Positions 43,197-50,295 of a stretch of 64,000 nt of DNA are shown in pieces (position 1 is the stretch's first letter; the number at the start of each line of letters is the position of its first letter). Below the pieces are notes generated by a model. It searched no databases. It was given only the letters and a program-made list of their open reading frames with translations, and was not told where the DNA came from. The DNA comes from Mycolicibacterium sp. 018/SC-01/001 (GTDB taxonomy: Bacteria; Actinomycetota; Actinomycetes; Mycobacteriales; Mycobacteriaceae). Position numbers and translations under genes: made by a program. The stretch spans positions 248,001 to 312,000 of the forward strand of contig NZ_VKAA01000004.1 in the NCBI RefSeq assembly GCF_007096635.1. The letters run 5' to 3'.

Positions 43197-44447
43197 CTAG
43201 ACCGAGGCTGCCGGCTTGTCGGCGGTCAGGTCGCGCGCGTCGGCCGGGACCACCGAATTGGTGGTCTCGTCCCAGTCGGCGTTGACGTTGTGGTGGTTGA
43301 CCTTCTGCTGCTGGGCGCGCCAGTACATGTAACCCGACAGCGCCACCAGGATGACGAAGATCAGACCGTCACCGGCCAGCGCGTTGCCGGTGACCCTTTC
43401 GACGATGTGCGAGAGCCAGAACGACAGCGCGCCGACGATGCCGGCGGCCGGCAGCGTGATCAGCCAGGCCGTGGCCATGCGGCCGGCGACCGCCCAGCGC
43501 ACCTGCGCGCCCGGCTTGCCCACGCCGCTGCCGAGGATGGAGCCGGTGGCCACGTGGGTGGTCGACAGTGCCATGCCCGCCGCGCTCGAGGACAGGATGA
43601 TCGCGGCCGAGGACGCCTCGGCAGCCAGACCCTGCGGCGACTCGATCTCGACCAGACCCTTGCCCAGCGTGCGGATGACCCGCCAACCGCCGATGTAGGT
43701 CCCCAGACCGATGGCCAGGGCGCACGACGCGATGATCCAGAACGGCAGGCCGTCCTCCTTCACGTTGCCGGTGAGGTGGCCGGTGGTGATCAGCGCGAGC
43801 GCGATGACGCCCATCGTCTTCTGCGCGTCGTTGGTGCCGTGCGCCAGCGCCACGAGTGACGCCGTCGCGATCTGGCCCCAGCGGAAGCCTTCCTCGCGGC
43901 GCTTCTTGAGCACGTTGCGGGTGAGGCGGTAGACGATCCACGTGCCGCACGCGGCGACGAGGCCGGCGATGAACGGCGCTGCGAGAGCAGGGATGACGAC
44001 CTTGCTGATGACGCCACTCCAGTTGACGCCGGAGGTACCCAGCGCGGCGAGGCCGGCGCCGATGAGGCCGCCGAAGAGAGCGTGCGACGAGCTCGACGGG
44101 ATACCGAACAGCCACGTGAGCAGGTTCCACAGGATGCCGCCGATCAGGCCGGCGAAGATGATCGTCAACCCGGTGGAGGCGTCGATCCCCGACACCAGCG
44201 ACCCGGTCTTGCTGTCCTGGATCTTGAGCACCGACGTGGTGACGGTGATCGCGACCTCGACGGACAGGAAGGCGCCGACGAGGTTCAGCAGCCCGGCGAG
44301 GATCACCGCCGTCTTGGGCTTGAGAGCACCGGTCGCGATCGACGTCGCCATCGCGTTCCCGGTGTCGTGGAAGCCGTTCGTGAAGTCGAAAGCCAGCGCT
44401 GTGGCAATCAACAGCACGAGGATGATCAGCTCTCCGCTCATGGCCAT
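43197..44447 (-). CDS. pitA: Low-affinity inorganic phosphate transporter (Pit family)
   Basis: 416 residues with about ten membrane helices. Pit signature repeats: ALAFDFTNGFHDTGNAMATS near the N terminus and VALAHGTNDAQKTMGVIALA in the second half; each has the conserved N-x-F/T-D-x-x-N/K pattern that binds metal phosphate. Moves phosphate with protons across the inner membrane. Start ATG 44447 or 44441. Equivalent to Rv0545c. A PHO-box-like direct repeat lies upstream, 90 bp from the start. Here the gene and its two partners are on the strand opposite menB and menE, unlike in M. tuberculosis. Confidence 0.94.
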   Translation of the reverse strand: MAMSGELIILVLLIATALAFDFTNGFHDTGNAMATSIATGALKPKTAVILAGLLNLVGAFLSVEVAITVTTSVLKIQDSKTGSLVSGIDASTGLTIIFAGLIGGILWNLLTWLFGIPSSSSHALFGGLIGAGLAALGTSGVNWSGVISKVVIPALAAPFIAGLVAACGTWIVYRLTRNVLKKRREEGFRWGQIATASLVALAHGTNDAQKTMGVIALALITTGHLTGNVKEDGLPFWIIASCALAIGLGTYIGGWRVIRTLGKGLVEIESPQGLAAEASSAAIILSSSAAGMALSTTHVATGSILGSGVGKPGAQVRWAVAGRMATAWLITLPAAGIVGALSFWLSHIVERVTGNALAGDGLIFVILVALSGYMYWRAQQQKVNHHNVNADWDETTNSVVPADARDLTADKPAASV

Positions 44448-44536
44448 GATTCTGCTGGCCCACAGCCGATTTTGACTAATCGCCACACGGCTCTTTCCGG
44501 GGTGCCACATGGCACTTTTTCCAAAGCGGGCCAGGT

Positions 44537-44558
44537 GTTCATCTGATGTTCATCTTGG
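44537..44558. promoter_or_regulatory. PHO-box-like direct repeat (possible RegX3/PhoP site)
   Basis: Two 11-nt units, GTTCATCTGAT and GTTCATCTTGG, start at 44537 and 44548. This is the direct-repeat-unit design of actinobacterial PHO boxes (GTTCACC core every 11 nt) and of SenX3-RegX3 sites. It lies in the 221-bp spacer between pitA and DUF3349 copy 2/menE and could serve either side. Inferred from sequence only. Confidence 0.5.
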
Positions 44559-44668
44559 CGCCGGCAGCCGTTGTGCCCCAGCGGGCTCCGGAGAACCCCA
44601 CAGGTCCCGGGACTACTATCGACGTGCCGTGGGCAGCTCGCCCCGACGTCTGCAGGGGAGACGAGACG

Positions 44669-44995
44669 TTGACCAGATTCCTCGCCAAGATCGTGGCGTG
44701 GATCGCGGCCGGATATCCCGAGGGGGTGCCCGGTCCCGATCGGGTGCCGCTGCTGGCGCTGCTGCGCCGCCGCCTCACCGACGACGAGGTCAAAGCGGTC
44801 GTGGCCGCGCTGACCGCCGACGCCGATCCGTCCAGCGCCGGCGCCGCAGGTATCGACTCGGTGGACATCGGAGTGCTCATCACCCAGATCACCGACGACC
44901 TGCCGTCCCTCGACGACGTCGAGCGGGTGCGTGAACGACTCGCCGCGCAGGGCTGGCCGCTCGACGACCCCCGCGACGGCGAGGACACGCCATAG
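44669..44995 (+). CDS. DUF3349 protein, copy 2
   Basis: 108 residues. LAKIVAWIAAGYPEGVPGPDRVP, LLALLRRRLTDDEVKAVV and VRERLAAQGWPLDD match copy 1 at 42574-42873 block by block (GYPxGVP, PLLALL, GWPL). TTG start at 44669 is chosen because GGGGAG ends 8 nt upstream. Upstream of menE by about 20 nt on the same strand, so probably translated from the same mRNA. Duplicated in inverse orientation relative to copy 1. Confidence 0.85.
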   Translation: MTRFLAKIVAWIAAGYPEGVPGPDRVPLLALLRRRLTDDEVKAVVAALTADADPSSAGAAGIDSVDIGVLITQITDDLPSLDDVERVRERLAAQGWPLDDPRDGEDTP

Positions 44996-45015
44996 CCACG
45001 CTGCGCGCACTTCCC

Positions 45016-46140
45016 GTGGCCTCCGGTGCTGCGGTACTGGCCGCGCTGTCCGCGGTCGAGGAGGCGCTGGACGGCCGGGCGAGCCTGCTGCCGGTGCCCG
45101 CCGACGATCCGGACCAGGCCGCGACGGTGAGAGAGGCGCTGCGCGACGGTGAGCAGATCGTCGACACCGTGGCCGCGGTGCTGTCGACATCGGGCACGAC
45201 GGGAACTCCGAAGGGCGCCATGCTGAGCGCCGCGGCGTTACGGGCCAGCGCCGAGGCCACCCACGACCGGCTCGGCGGGCCGGGCCGGTGGCTGCTCGCG
45301 CTGCCCGCCTACCACGTCGCCGGCTTCCAGGTCCTCGTCCGCAGCGTCGTCGCGGCCACGGCGCCGGTCGCCGTTCGCGCCGGAGCGTCGCCGGCCGACC
45401 TCGCAGAGGCCATCTCCGCCATGGGTCCCGGGCGACGCTACGCGTCGCTGGTGGCAGCACAGCTGACCAAGGCGCTGGACGACCCCGCAGCCGCCGACGC
45501 GCTCGCAGCGCTGGACGCAGTGCTGATCGGGGGTGGGCCGATGCCCGCGGCAGTCGCCGAGAAGGCCTCTGCAGCGGGCCTTTCCGTGATCCGCACCTAT
45601 GGGATGAGCGAGACCGCAGGTGGCTGCGTGTACGACGGTGTGCCGCTGAGCGGAGTGCAGGTGGCCCTCGACGGGTCGGGCCGCATCTCCCTGGGCGGAC
45701 CGACAGTGGCCCTGGGTTACCGCAATCCGGTCGTGCCCGATCCGTTCATCGAACCGGGCTGGTTTCGCACCGATGACATTGGTGCCCTTGATGATTCGGG
45801 CGTCCTGCATGTGCGGGGGCGGGTGGACGACGCGATCAGCACCGGTGGGCTGACGGTCCTGCCCGGGATCGTGGAGGCGGCCGTGGCGACCCATCCCGCG
45901 GTCCGGGAGTGCGCGGTGTTCGGGGTGCCCGACGAAAGACTGGGGCAGCGTGTCGTCGCCGCCGTCGTTGTCGAGGACGGGGCGACGATCACGCCGCCCG
46001 AGATGCGTTCGCATGTCGCGGCGGAACTGCCGGCGACGGCGGCACCCCGTGAGGTGCACGTCGTCGCCGAACTGCCGCGTCGCGGTATCGGGAAAATCGA
46101 CAGACGCGAACTCATCCGCCGATTCACCGCCGGCGATTAG
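45016..46140 (+). CDS. menE: o-Succinylbenzoyl-CoA synthetase
   Basis: 374-residue adenylate-forming enzyme, shorter than other acyl-CoA synthetases, as usual in mycobacterial MenE. AMP motif STSGTTGTPKGAML (about residues 57-70), YGMSETAGGCVYDG, WFRTDDIGALDDSG, and the C-terminal lysine in RGIGKIDRRELIRR. It activates o-succinylbenzoate for MenB. Start is uncertain: GTG 45016 is used; the frame is open upstream as far as 44992. Equivalent to Rv0542c. Its stop overlaps the csbD stop by 3 nt. Confidence 0.92.
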   Translation: MASGAAVLAALSAVEEALDGRASLLPVPADDPDQAATVREALRDGEQIVDTVAAVLSTSGTTGTPKGAMLSAAALRASAEATHDRLGGPGRWLLALPAYHVAGFQVLVRSVVAATAPVAVRAGASPADLAEAISAMGPGRRYASLVAAQLTKALDDPAAADALAALDAVLIGGGPMPAAVAEKASAAGLSVIRTYGMSETAGGCVYDGVPLSGVQVALDGSGRISLGGPTVALGYRNPVVPDPFIEPGWFRTDDIGALDDSGVLHVRGRVDDAISTGGLTVLPGIVEAAVATHPAVRECAVFGVPDERLGQRVVAAVVVEDGATITPPEMRSHVAAELPATAAPREVHVVAELPRRGIGKIDRRELIRRFTAGD

Positions 46141-46307
46141 CTCAGCTTGTCCTTGATGTTCTCGCCGACCTTCTTGGCGCCCGAAACGCCCTGATCCTTC
46201 TTGCCTTCGGCCTTCAGGTCGTCATTGCCGGTGACGTCACCGACGACCTCCTTGGCCTTACCGACGGCATCCTCAGCGGCGTTCTTGGCCTTGTCGATGA
46301 AACCCAT
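46137..46307 (-). CDS. CsbD-family small stress protein
   Basis: 56 residues, helical and lysine/acid rich: MGFIDKAKNAAEDAVGKAKE, then VTGNDDLKAEGKKDQ and ends KVGENIKDKLS, matching CsbD (YjbJ) proteins, which rise under general stress in Bacillus (SigB) and others. Six nt after the PLD gene stop; its ribosome binding site AAAGGG is inside the last codons of that gene. It ends the Asp23/Gls24-PLD operon, whose SigF-like promoter would place it under the general stress response. Convergent with menE. Confidence 0.88.
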   Translation of the reverse strand: MGFIDKAKNAAEDAVGKAKEVVGDVTGNDDLKAEGKKDQGVSGAKKVGENIKDKLS

Positions 46308-46313
46308 GTCGTC

Positions 46314-47909
46314 TCACCCTTTCTCGTGTTGAGCGCCCCTTGTAGGCGCTGACATGAGTTGGTCGTCTGCCACGTCGGATTCCGTACGTACCCACGAGGT
46401 GATGTAGGACACGATGTTCGGGTACACCCGCGCCACCGGCCAGAGCACCAGCCCGGTCATCAGACTGGCGAAACCATCGAGCAGTGAGGGCGGCACGTGA
46501 TCGGGGTCCATCAGATCGTTCTCCCCGAGAGGCCCCGCGTCTCGGGAGACCATGAAGCGGGTGAACGAGCGCAGGGAGCGTCCGGTGCTGCGTGAGGCGT
46601 TGACCGCGGCCAGGAACGATCCTCGGCGCTCCAACTCCCGGCGGAACTCGGTGACCGACACCCCGAGATGCTCGGCGACGAGATCATCTCGGGCCAGCAG
46701 GATCTCGTGTGCGACGTCGGCGCGCTCGCCCGCCTCGATCGCCACGTCACACTCGCTGTCGAACCCGAGCGACCGGTTGTTCAGATTCGACGAGCCGATC
46801 CGCAGGAGCCGGTCGTCGATGACCATCACCTTCGAGTGCACGTACACGGGCAATCCGCCGGTGGTCACGGGCCAGTAGACACCGAAACGGTTGTGCTCGT
46901 CGGCGTTCCAGAGTTTGCGGAGCAACCGTTCCCGCGCGCTGTCCATCGACGCCTCTTCGAGCCGGCTCTCCGAACTCCGCGGCAGCACGATGACGACCTC
47001 GGGGCCGTCGGGTTCACGCAGCCGGGCTGCGAGCGCATCGGCCAGGCGCCGGGACGCGAGGTACTGGTTCTCCAGGTAGATGACCTTGCGGGCGCTGGCG
47101 ATCGCGGCGAGGTTCAGCGCTTCGACCTCGCGGACCTCCGCGCGCGGACCGAAGGAGGGCAGGGTCCGGGCGATCGCGACGTCGACGTCACGCACATCCG
47201 GGCTGAGCCCCCGCGGCCACGTCTCTCCCGTCGGGGACACCGGCTCGAGTTCGGTTCCGGTCGCATCGTGCCACCGCTGCCGCGCCTGGTCGGCGAGCAC
47301 CCGCGCCGCGGCCTCGTCGACGACGGCGGCGACCTCGTGGCGCGGACCGTAGGTGTGCCCCGCGGTCGACCGGCCGCGGTCGTGGCGGGCGTGGTCGCGG
47401 CGATCCCAGCGGCCCAGGGTCAGGTCGATACCGCCGCAGAACGCGACGGCGTCGTCGACGACGACGATTTTCTGGTGGTGCACCGCGCCGGTTGGCCGGG
47501 CGCCGTCGACGGCGAAGTGCATGCGCGGCAACGTGAGTCGATTGACCAGCGACACCGGGGTCAGGCCCCACCAGAATTCGTCGAGGGCAGGCAGCAACCG
47601 CAGATTGGATTTGAGCAGGTAGATCTCGAGCTCCGGGCGCCGCCACACCAGCCAGGTCAGGAACAGCCCGAGGGTGTCGGGGCCGCTGAGCGTCGAACCG
47701 GTCGGCTCGAATGCGGTGCGCGCGTCCAGATCCCAGCCGATCAGCATGATCCGGCGGCGTGCGCTCAGCATCGCCTCTTTGACGTAGTACAGATAATCCG
47801 CACCGTCGACGAGCCGGGCGAAACGACCGGCGCGTTCACTGCGCCAGCACGTCACGCCCGGCTGGAGGACGGGGCCGGGAACCTCGTCGTCGTGCGGGTC
47901 ATCGCTCAT
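46314..47909 (-). CDS. Phospholipase D-family protein (cardiolipin synthase-like)
   Basis: 531 residues. Two HKD motifs: HHQKIVVVDDAVAFCGGID (about residues 143-161) and HSKVMVIDDRLLRIGSSN (about 355-372), which form one active site. There are no N-terminal membrane helices as in ClsA; a hydrophobic C-terminal patch (FASLMTGLVLWPVARVYPNI) may attach it to the membrane. The reaction could be phospholipid hydrolysis or transphosphatidylation. ATG overlaps the previous gene's stop by 4 nt; CsbD follows after 6 nt. Its presence inside an Asp23/Gls24 operon suggests a link to membrane stress. Confidence 0.92.
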   Translation of the reverse strand: MSDDPHDDEVPGPVLQPGVTCWRSERAGRFARLVDGADYLYYVKEAMLSARRRIMLIGWDLDARTAFEPTGSTLSGPDTLGLFLTWLVWRRPELEIYLLKSNLRLLPALDEFWWGLTPVSLVNRLTLPRMHFAVDGARPTGAVHHQKIVVVDDAVAFCGGIDLTLGRWDRRDHARHDRGRSTAGHTYGPRHEVAAVVDEAAARVLADQARQRWHDATGTELEPVSPTGETWPRGLSPDVRDVDVAIARTLPSFGPRAEVREVEALNLAAIASARKVIYLENQYLASRRLADALAARLREPDGPEVVIVLPRSSESRLEEASMDSARERLLRKLWNADEHNRFGVYWPVTTGGLPVYVHSKVMVIDDRLLRIGSSNLNNRSLGFDSECDVAIEAGERADVAHEILLARDDLVAEHLGVSVTEFRRELERRGSFLAAVNASRSTGRSLRSFTRFMVSRDAGPLGENDLMDPDHVPPSLLDGFASLMTGLVLWPVARVYPNIVSYITSWVRTESDVADDQLMSAPTRGAQHEKG

Positions 47910-48451
47910 CGCACGACGGTTCCCGCCTTGGTGTCGACGCGCAGGACCGTACGGAAGGCCACGCCCTCGCCGAGCATCATGGCCGCGGTGCCGACCACCT
48001 CGTCAGCGGCCCTGACGGAAGCAGGCAGACCGGAACGCGCCGGCACCCGCGCGGTCAGCGTGACGGTGGGGCGCCCCCGTTGCCGAGTGGCGCTGCCGGA
48101 TGCCTTGGTGACAGCGGGATCCGCGGCCAGCACATCGGCAGCCACGGACGCCACCGATGTCGCGTCGGCGGTCGAGGCGGCGTCACCGGTCAGGTCCACC
48201 CGTGCGGCCTTCGGGGGCCAGCGGTGAGCGGCCAGCCACCGCAACGCCAGCAGGATCGCGACGACCCCGGCGCCCAGCAGTGCCCAGGACCACCAGGACG
48301 CGACCGTCCAACTCGACAGCGGTGTTTTCAGGGGGCGACCGCCGCCCAGATCCCCTCGAACCCAGGCGACGGCCGCCAGACCGAGGGCGACCAGAGCGAT
48401 GCCGGCCAGCAGAGTCACGACGCGGTCGAACGCGACAGCGGCGCGGGTCAT
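47906..48451 (-). CDS. AmaP-like alkaline-shock membrane anchor
   Basis: 181 residues. Two N-terminal membrane helices (about residues 11-31 and 51-71) with a short loop, then a cytoplasmic Asp23-like region (AARVDLTGDAASTADATSVA, TVTLTARVPA, VLRVDTKAGTVVR). This equals AmaP, the membrane anchor for Asp23 in firmicutes, in actinobacterial form. ATGA overlaps with both neighbours. It probably recruits Gls24-type proteins to the membrane. Confidence 0.82.
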   Translation of the reverse strand: MTRAAVAFDRVVTLLAGIALVALGLAAVAWVRGDLGGGRPLKTPLSSWTVASWWSWALLGAGVVAILLALRWLAAHRWPPKAARVDLTGDAASTADATSVASVAADVLAADPAVTKASGSATRQRGRPTVTLTARVPARSGLPASVRAADEVVGTAAMMLGEGVAFRTVLRVDTKAGTVVR

Positions 48452-49032
48452 GAGATCTCCTCCGTTCGGGTGCGGACGACGACGCGTGGCGGACTCTGCA
48501 GCGGGCTGAGCCTGCGTGTCACCGCATCGGTGATGATGCCGCGCACCGCGTCTCGGTCGTCACGCGTGACGCGGCAACGAATGACGACGCGGCGCCGCGA
48601 GGACGTCGCCCGCGCGTCGACCACGCCGGGAACGTCACGCGCCGCGGCGCCCGCGAGTGCGGCCACTCCGTCGACGGTCAGGTACATCGGTGTCTGCGCG
48701 GTCACCGCGACGGCCGTACGGCGGCGGGGCTTGAGCGCCAGCACGATCAGCGCCAGGCCGACCAGTACTGCTGCGACGCCGGCGACGGTCAACCAGTCTG
48801 CGGCCTCGAATCCGTCCACGGCGTCGGCGACAGCGGGCAGCCACGTCGAACCCGACGCCCAGCCGAGACCGACGATGGCATCGCGAACCGCGACGACGCC
48901 GAGCGCGGCCAGCAGGATCGCCAGGACGACCGCGACCTTGCTCGCGGCGGCCGCGGCGACGGGCACCGGGGCGGGACGCACCGACACCGGCTGCGACGCA
49001 ACGGTTTCCGTTGCCTTCTCAGCGGTTGTCAT
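48448..49032 (-). CDS. DUF6286 / Asp23-cluster membrane protein
   Basis: 194 residues. Ala/Pro-rich N terminus, two membrane helices (about 35-55, VAVVLAILLAALGVVAV, and about 85-105, WLTVAGVAAVLVGLALIVL), then a C-terminal alpha/beta domain with TPMYLTVDGVAALAGAAARDVPGV and RRRVVIRCRVTRDDRDAVRG, similar to the DUF6286 proteins of actinobacterial Asp23/Gls24 clusters. ATG 49032 overlaps the upstream Gls24 gene's stop by 4 nt. Function in envelope stress inferred from context. Confidence 0.8.
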   Translation of the reverse strand: MTTAEKATETVASQPVSVRPAPVPVAAAAASKVAVVLAILLAALGVVAVRDAIVGLGWASGSTWLPAVADAVDGFEAADWLTVAGVAAVLVGLALIVLALKPRRRTAVAVTAQTPMYLTVDGVAALAGAAARDVPGVVDARATSSRRRVVIRCRVTRDDRDAVRGIITDAVTRRLSPLQSPPRVVVRTRTEEIS

Positions 49033-49418
49033 GACACCTTCCTCTCGGTACTGGGCGGCAGGATGGCCGCCACGTGCACCGTCACGGCGTCCACTGCCAA
49101 TCCGGCGTGGTCGCGAAGTGCGGTCGTGATGCGACCGCGGGCGTCGGCCGACAGCGCGGCCAACGGCCGGCCCCATTCCGCGGCGACCTCGACCGCCGTG
49201 CGGACGTGATCTCCGGCGACGACGGCGTCGACACGCGGCAGGTCATGGCCGACCAGATTGCTCAGCGCCCTGCCGTGCCGTCGCACCCCCGGGGTGGTCA
49301 GCACAGCCGCCTCCACCAGGTGCTCGATCGCGCGATCGCGGACCCGGAGGCTCCCGCGGTCACCGGGATCGGTGACCGCGGTCGCCTCGTCGACGACGGT
49401 CGCGCCCGTCTCAGCCAC
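49029..49418 (-). CDS. Asp23/Gls24 family protein, second copy
   Basis: 129 residues. Gls24-type domain: LRVRDRAIEHLVEAAVLTTP with GV, then DAVVAGDHVRTAVEVAAEWG, SADARGRITTALRDHAGLAV and DAVTVHVAAILPP. More diverged than the other copy at 49626-50072. GTG start overlaps the small membrane gene by 8 nt and the next stop overlaps by 4 nt. Soluble; likely binds the membrane-anchored partners of the cluster. Confidence 0.85.
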   Translation of the reverse strand: MAETGATVVDEATAVTDPGDRGSLRVRDRAIEHLVEAAVLTTPGVRRHGRALSNLVGHDLPRVDAVVAGDHVRTAVEVAAEWGRPLAALSADARGRITTALRDHAGLAVDAVTVHVAAILPPSTERKVS

Positions 49419-49590
49419 GGCCCCGGCCCTGCAGCCAGGTCGTCACGTCGAACTCGCCGTCGCGCTGGCCGCCGATCACGTAGCCGATCGCCCCCAGCAC
49501 GAGCGCTATGAGGAAGCCGGTGAGCCCACCGGCCGCAGCGGCCACTCCGAGAAGCACCCCGGCCAGCATGCCGACTGTTGCTGTGGTCAT
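49411..49590 (-). CDS. DUF2273-like small membrane protein
   Basis: 59 residues: MTTATVGMLAGVLLGVAAAA then GGLTGFLIALVLGAIGYVIG forms two close membrane helices with a glycine-rich turn, followed by the soluble tail GQRDGEFDVTTWLQGRGRG. This is the pattern of the small membrane component (DUF2273) of Gls24 clusters. ATG 49590; AGGAGAGAAACG precedes it. Overlaps the next gene by 8 nt. Lies 35 nt after the first Gls24 gene. Confidence 0.8.
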   Translation of the reverse strand: MTTATVGMLAGVLLGVAAAAGGLTGFLIALVLGAIGYVIGGQRDGEFDVTTWLQGRGRG

Positions 49591-49625
49591 CGTTTCTCTC
49601 CTGTCGCCTCGGTCGTCTACTCAGG

Positions 49626-50072
49626 TCACTCGACCCGGGCCGAGCGGTCCTCGGTGTCCTTGTCCGTGTCGTCGTCGGGCACGTGCACGTCGTGGACGGT
49701 GATGTTCACCTCGACGACCTCCAGCCCGGTCATGCGCTCCAGTGCGGCGATGACGTTACGACGGATACCCGCTGCCACGTCAGAGATCGAGACCCCGTAT
49801 TCGGCGACGATGTCCAGGTCGATCGCGGCCTGCTTCTCGCCGACCTCGACCGAGACACCCTGGGAGTAATTGGTGGAGGCGCCGGGGATGCGGTCGCGCA
49901 GGGCGCCGACGGCGCGGCTGGCGTTGCCGCCGAGGTCGTGCACGCCGTGGACCTCGCGTGCCGCCAGGCCGGCGATCTTGGAGACCACGACATCGGCGAT
50001 GGTGGTGGAGCCCTGGGTGGTCACGAGCGGGCCGGTGGCGGCCTTGGCAACGGTGGTGCTGGGGGTCGTCAT
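49626..50072 (-). CDS. Asp23/Gls24 family envelope stress protein, first copy
   Basis: 148 residues. Gls24/Asp23 domain in full: GSTTIADVVVSKIAGLAARE, VHDLGGNASRAVGALRD, YSQGVSVEVGEKQAAIDLDI, VAEYGVSISDVAAGIRRNVI and EVVEVNITVHDVHVPDDD. Asp23 proteins polymerise under the membrane and respond to alkaline or cell-wall stress in firmicutes. ATG 50072 with GGAGGA upstream. First gene of the seven-gene run that ends with csbD. A SigF-type promoter is placed about 140 nt upstream. Confidence 0.92.
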   Translation of the reverse strand: MTTPSTTVAKAATGPLVTTQGSTTIADVVVSKIAGLAAREVHGVHDLGGNASRAVGALRDRIPGASTNYSQGVSVEVGEKQAAIDLDIVAEYGVSISDVAAGIRRNVIAALERMTGLEVVEVNITVHDVHVPDDDTDKDTEDRSARVE

Positions 50073-50212
50073 GATGTTCCTCCTACGGTGAAGTGTCGGT
50101 GTTCGTACACGTCTTCAGTCGTGGGTCGGGGTCTGATCCGAATGCCGGATCGGTGTAATCCCGCACACATGACGGCTCGGCACCTCCGCGAGCAAATGCT
50201 CAGCAGTGGCCA

Positions 50213-50240
50213 TTACCCCGTCCCGGACCACGGCCAAACC
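50213..50240 (-). promoter_or_regulatory. SigF-like promoter of the Asp23/Gls24 operon
   Basis: On the minus strand GGTTT (50240-50236), 17 nt, GGGTAA (50218-50213). The mycobacterial SigF consensus is GGTTT-N15-17-GGGTAT, so only the last base of the -10 differs. It would start transcription about 130 nt upstream of the first Gls24 ATG. General-stress control fits a CsbD/Asp23 operon. Predicted from sequence. Confidence 0.6.
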
Positions 50241-50282
50241 GTCGTCACCGACTCGTCAGACCACCCACGGTGTCGCGGTCCC

Positions 50283-50288
50283 TAGGCT
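50283..50288 (+). promoter_or_regulatory. -10 element of the Rv0541c-like gene
   Basis: TAGGCT, 7 nt before ATG 50296, no ribosome binding site; consistent with a leaderless mRNA. Confidence 0.4.
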
Positions 50289-50295
50289 GTCGGGG

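Noticed and set aside
50169..50285. 38-residue open frame starting ATG at 50169
   Set aside because: No ribosome binding site, lies across the promoter region of the Asp23 operon, no similarity I recognise.
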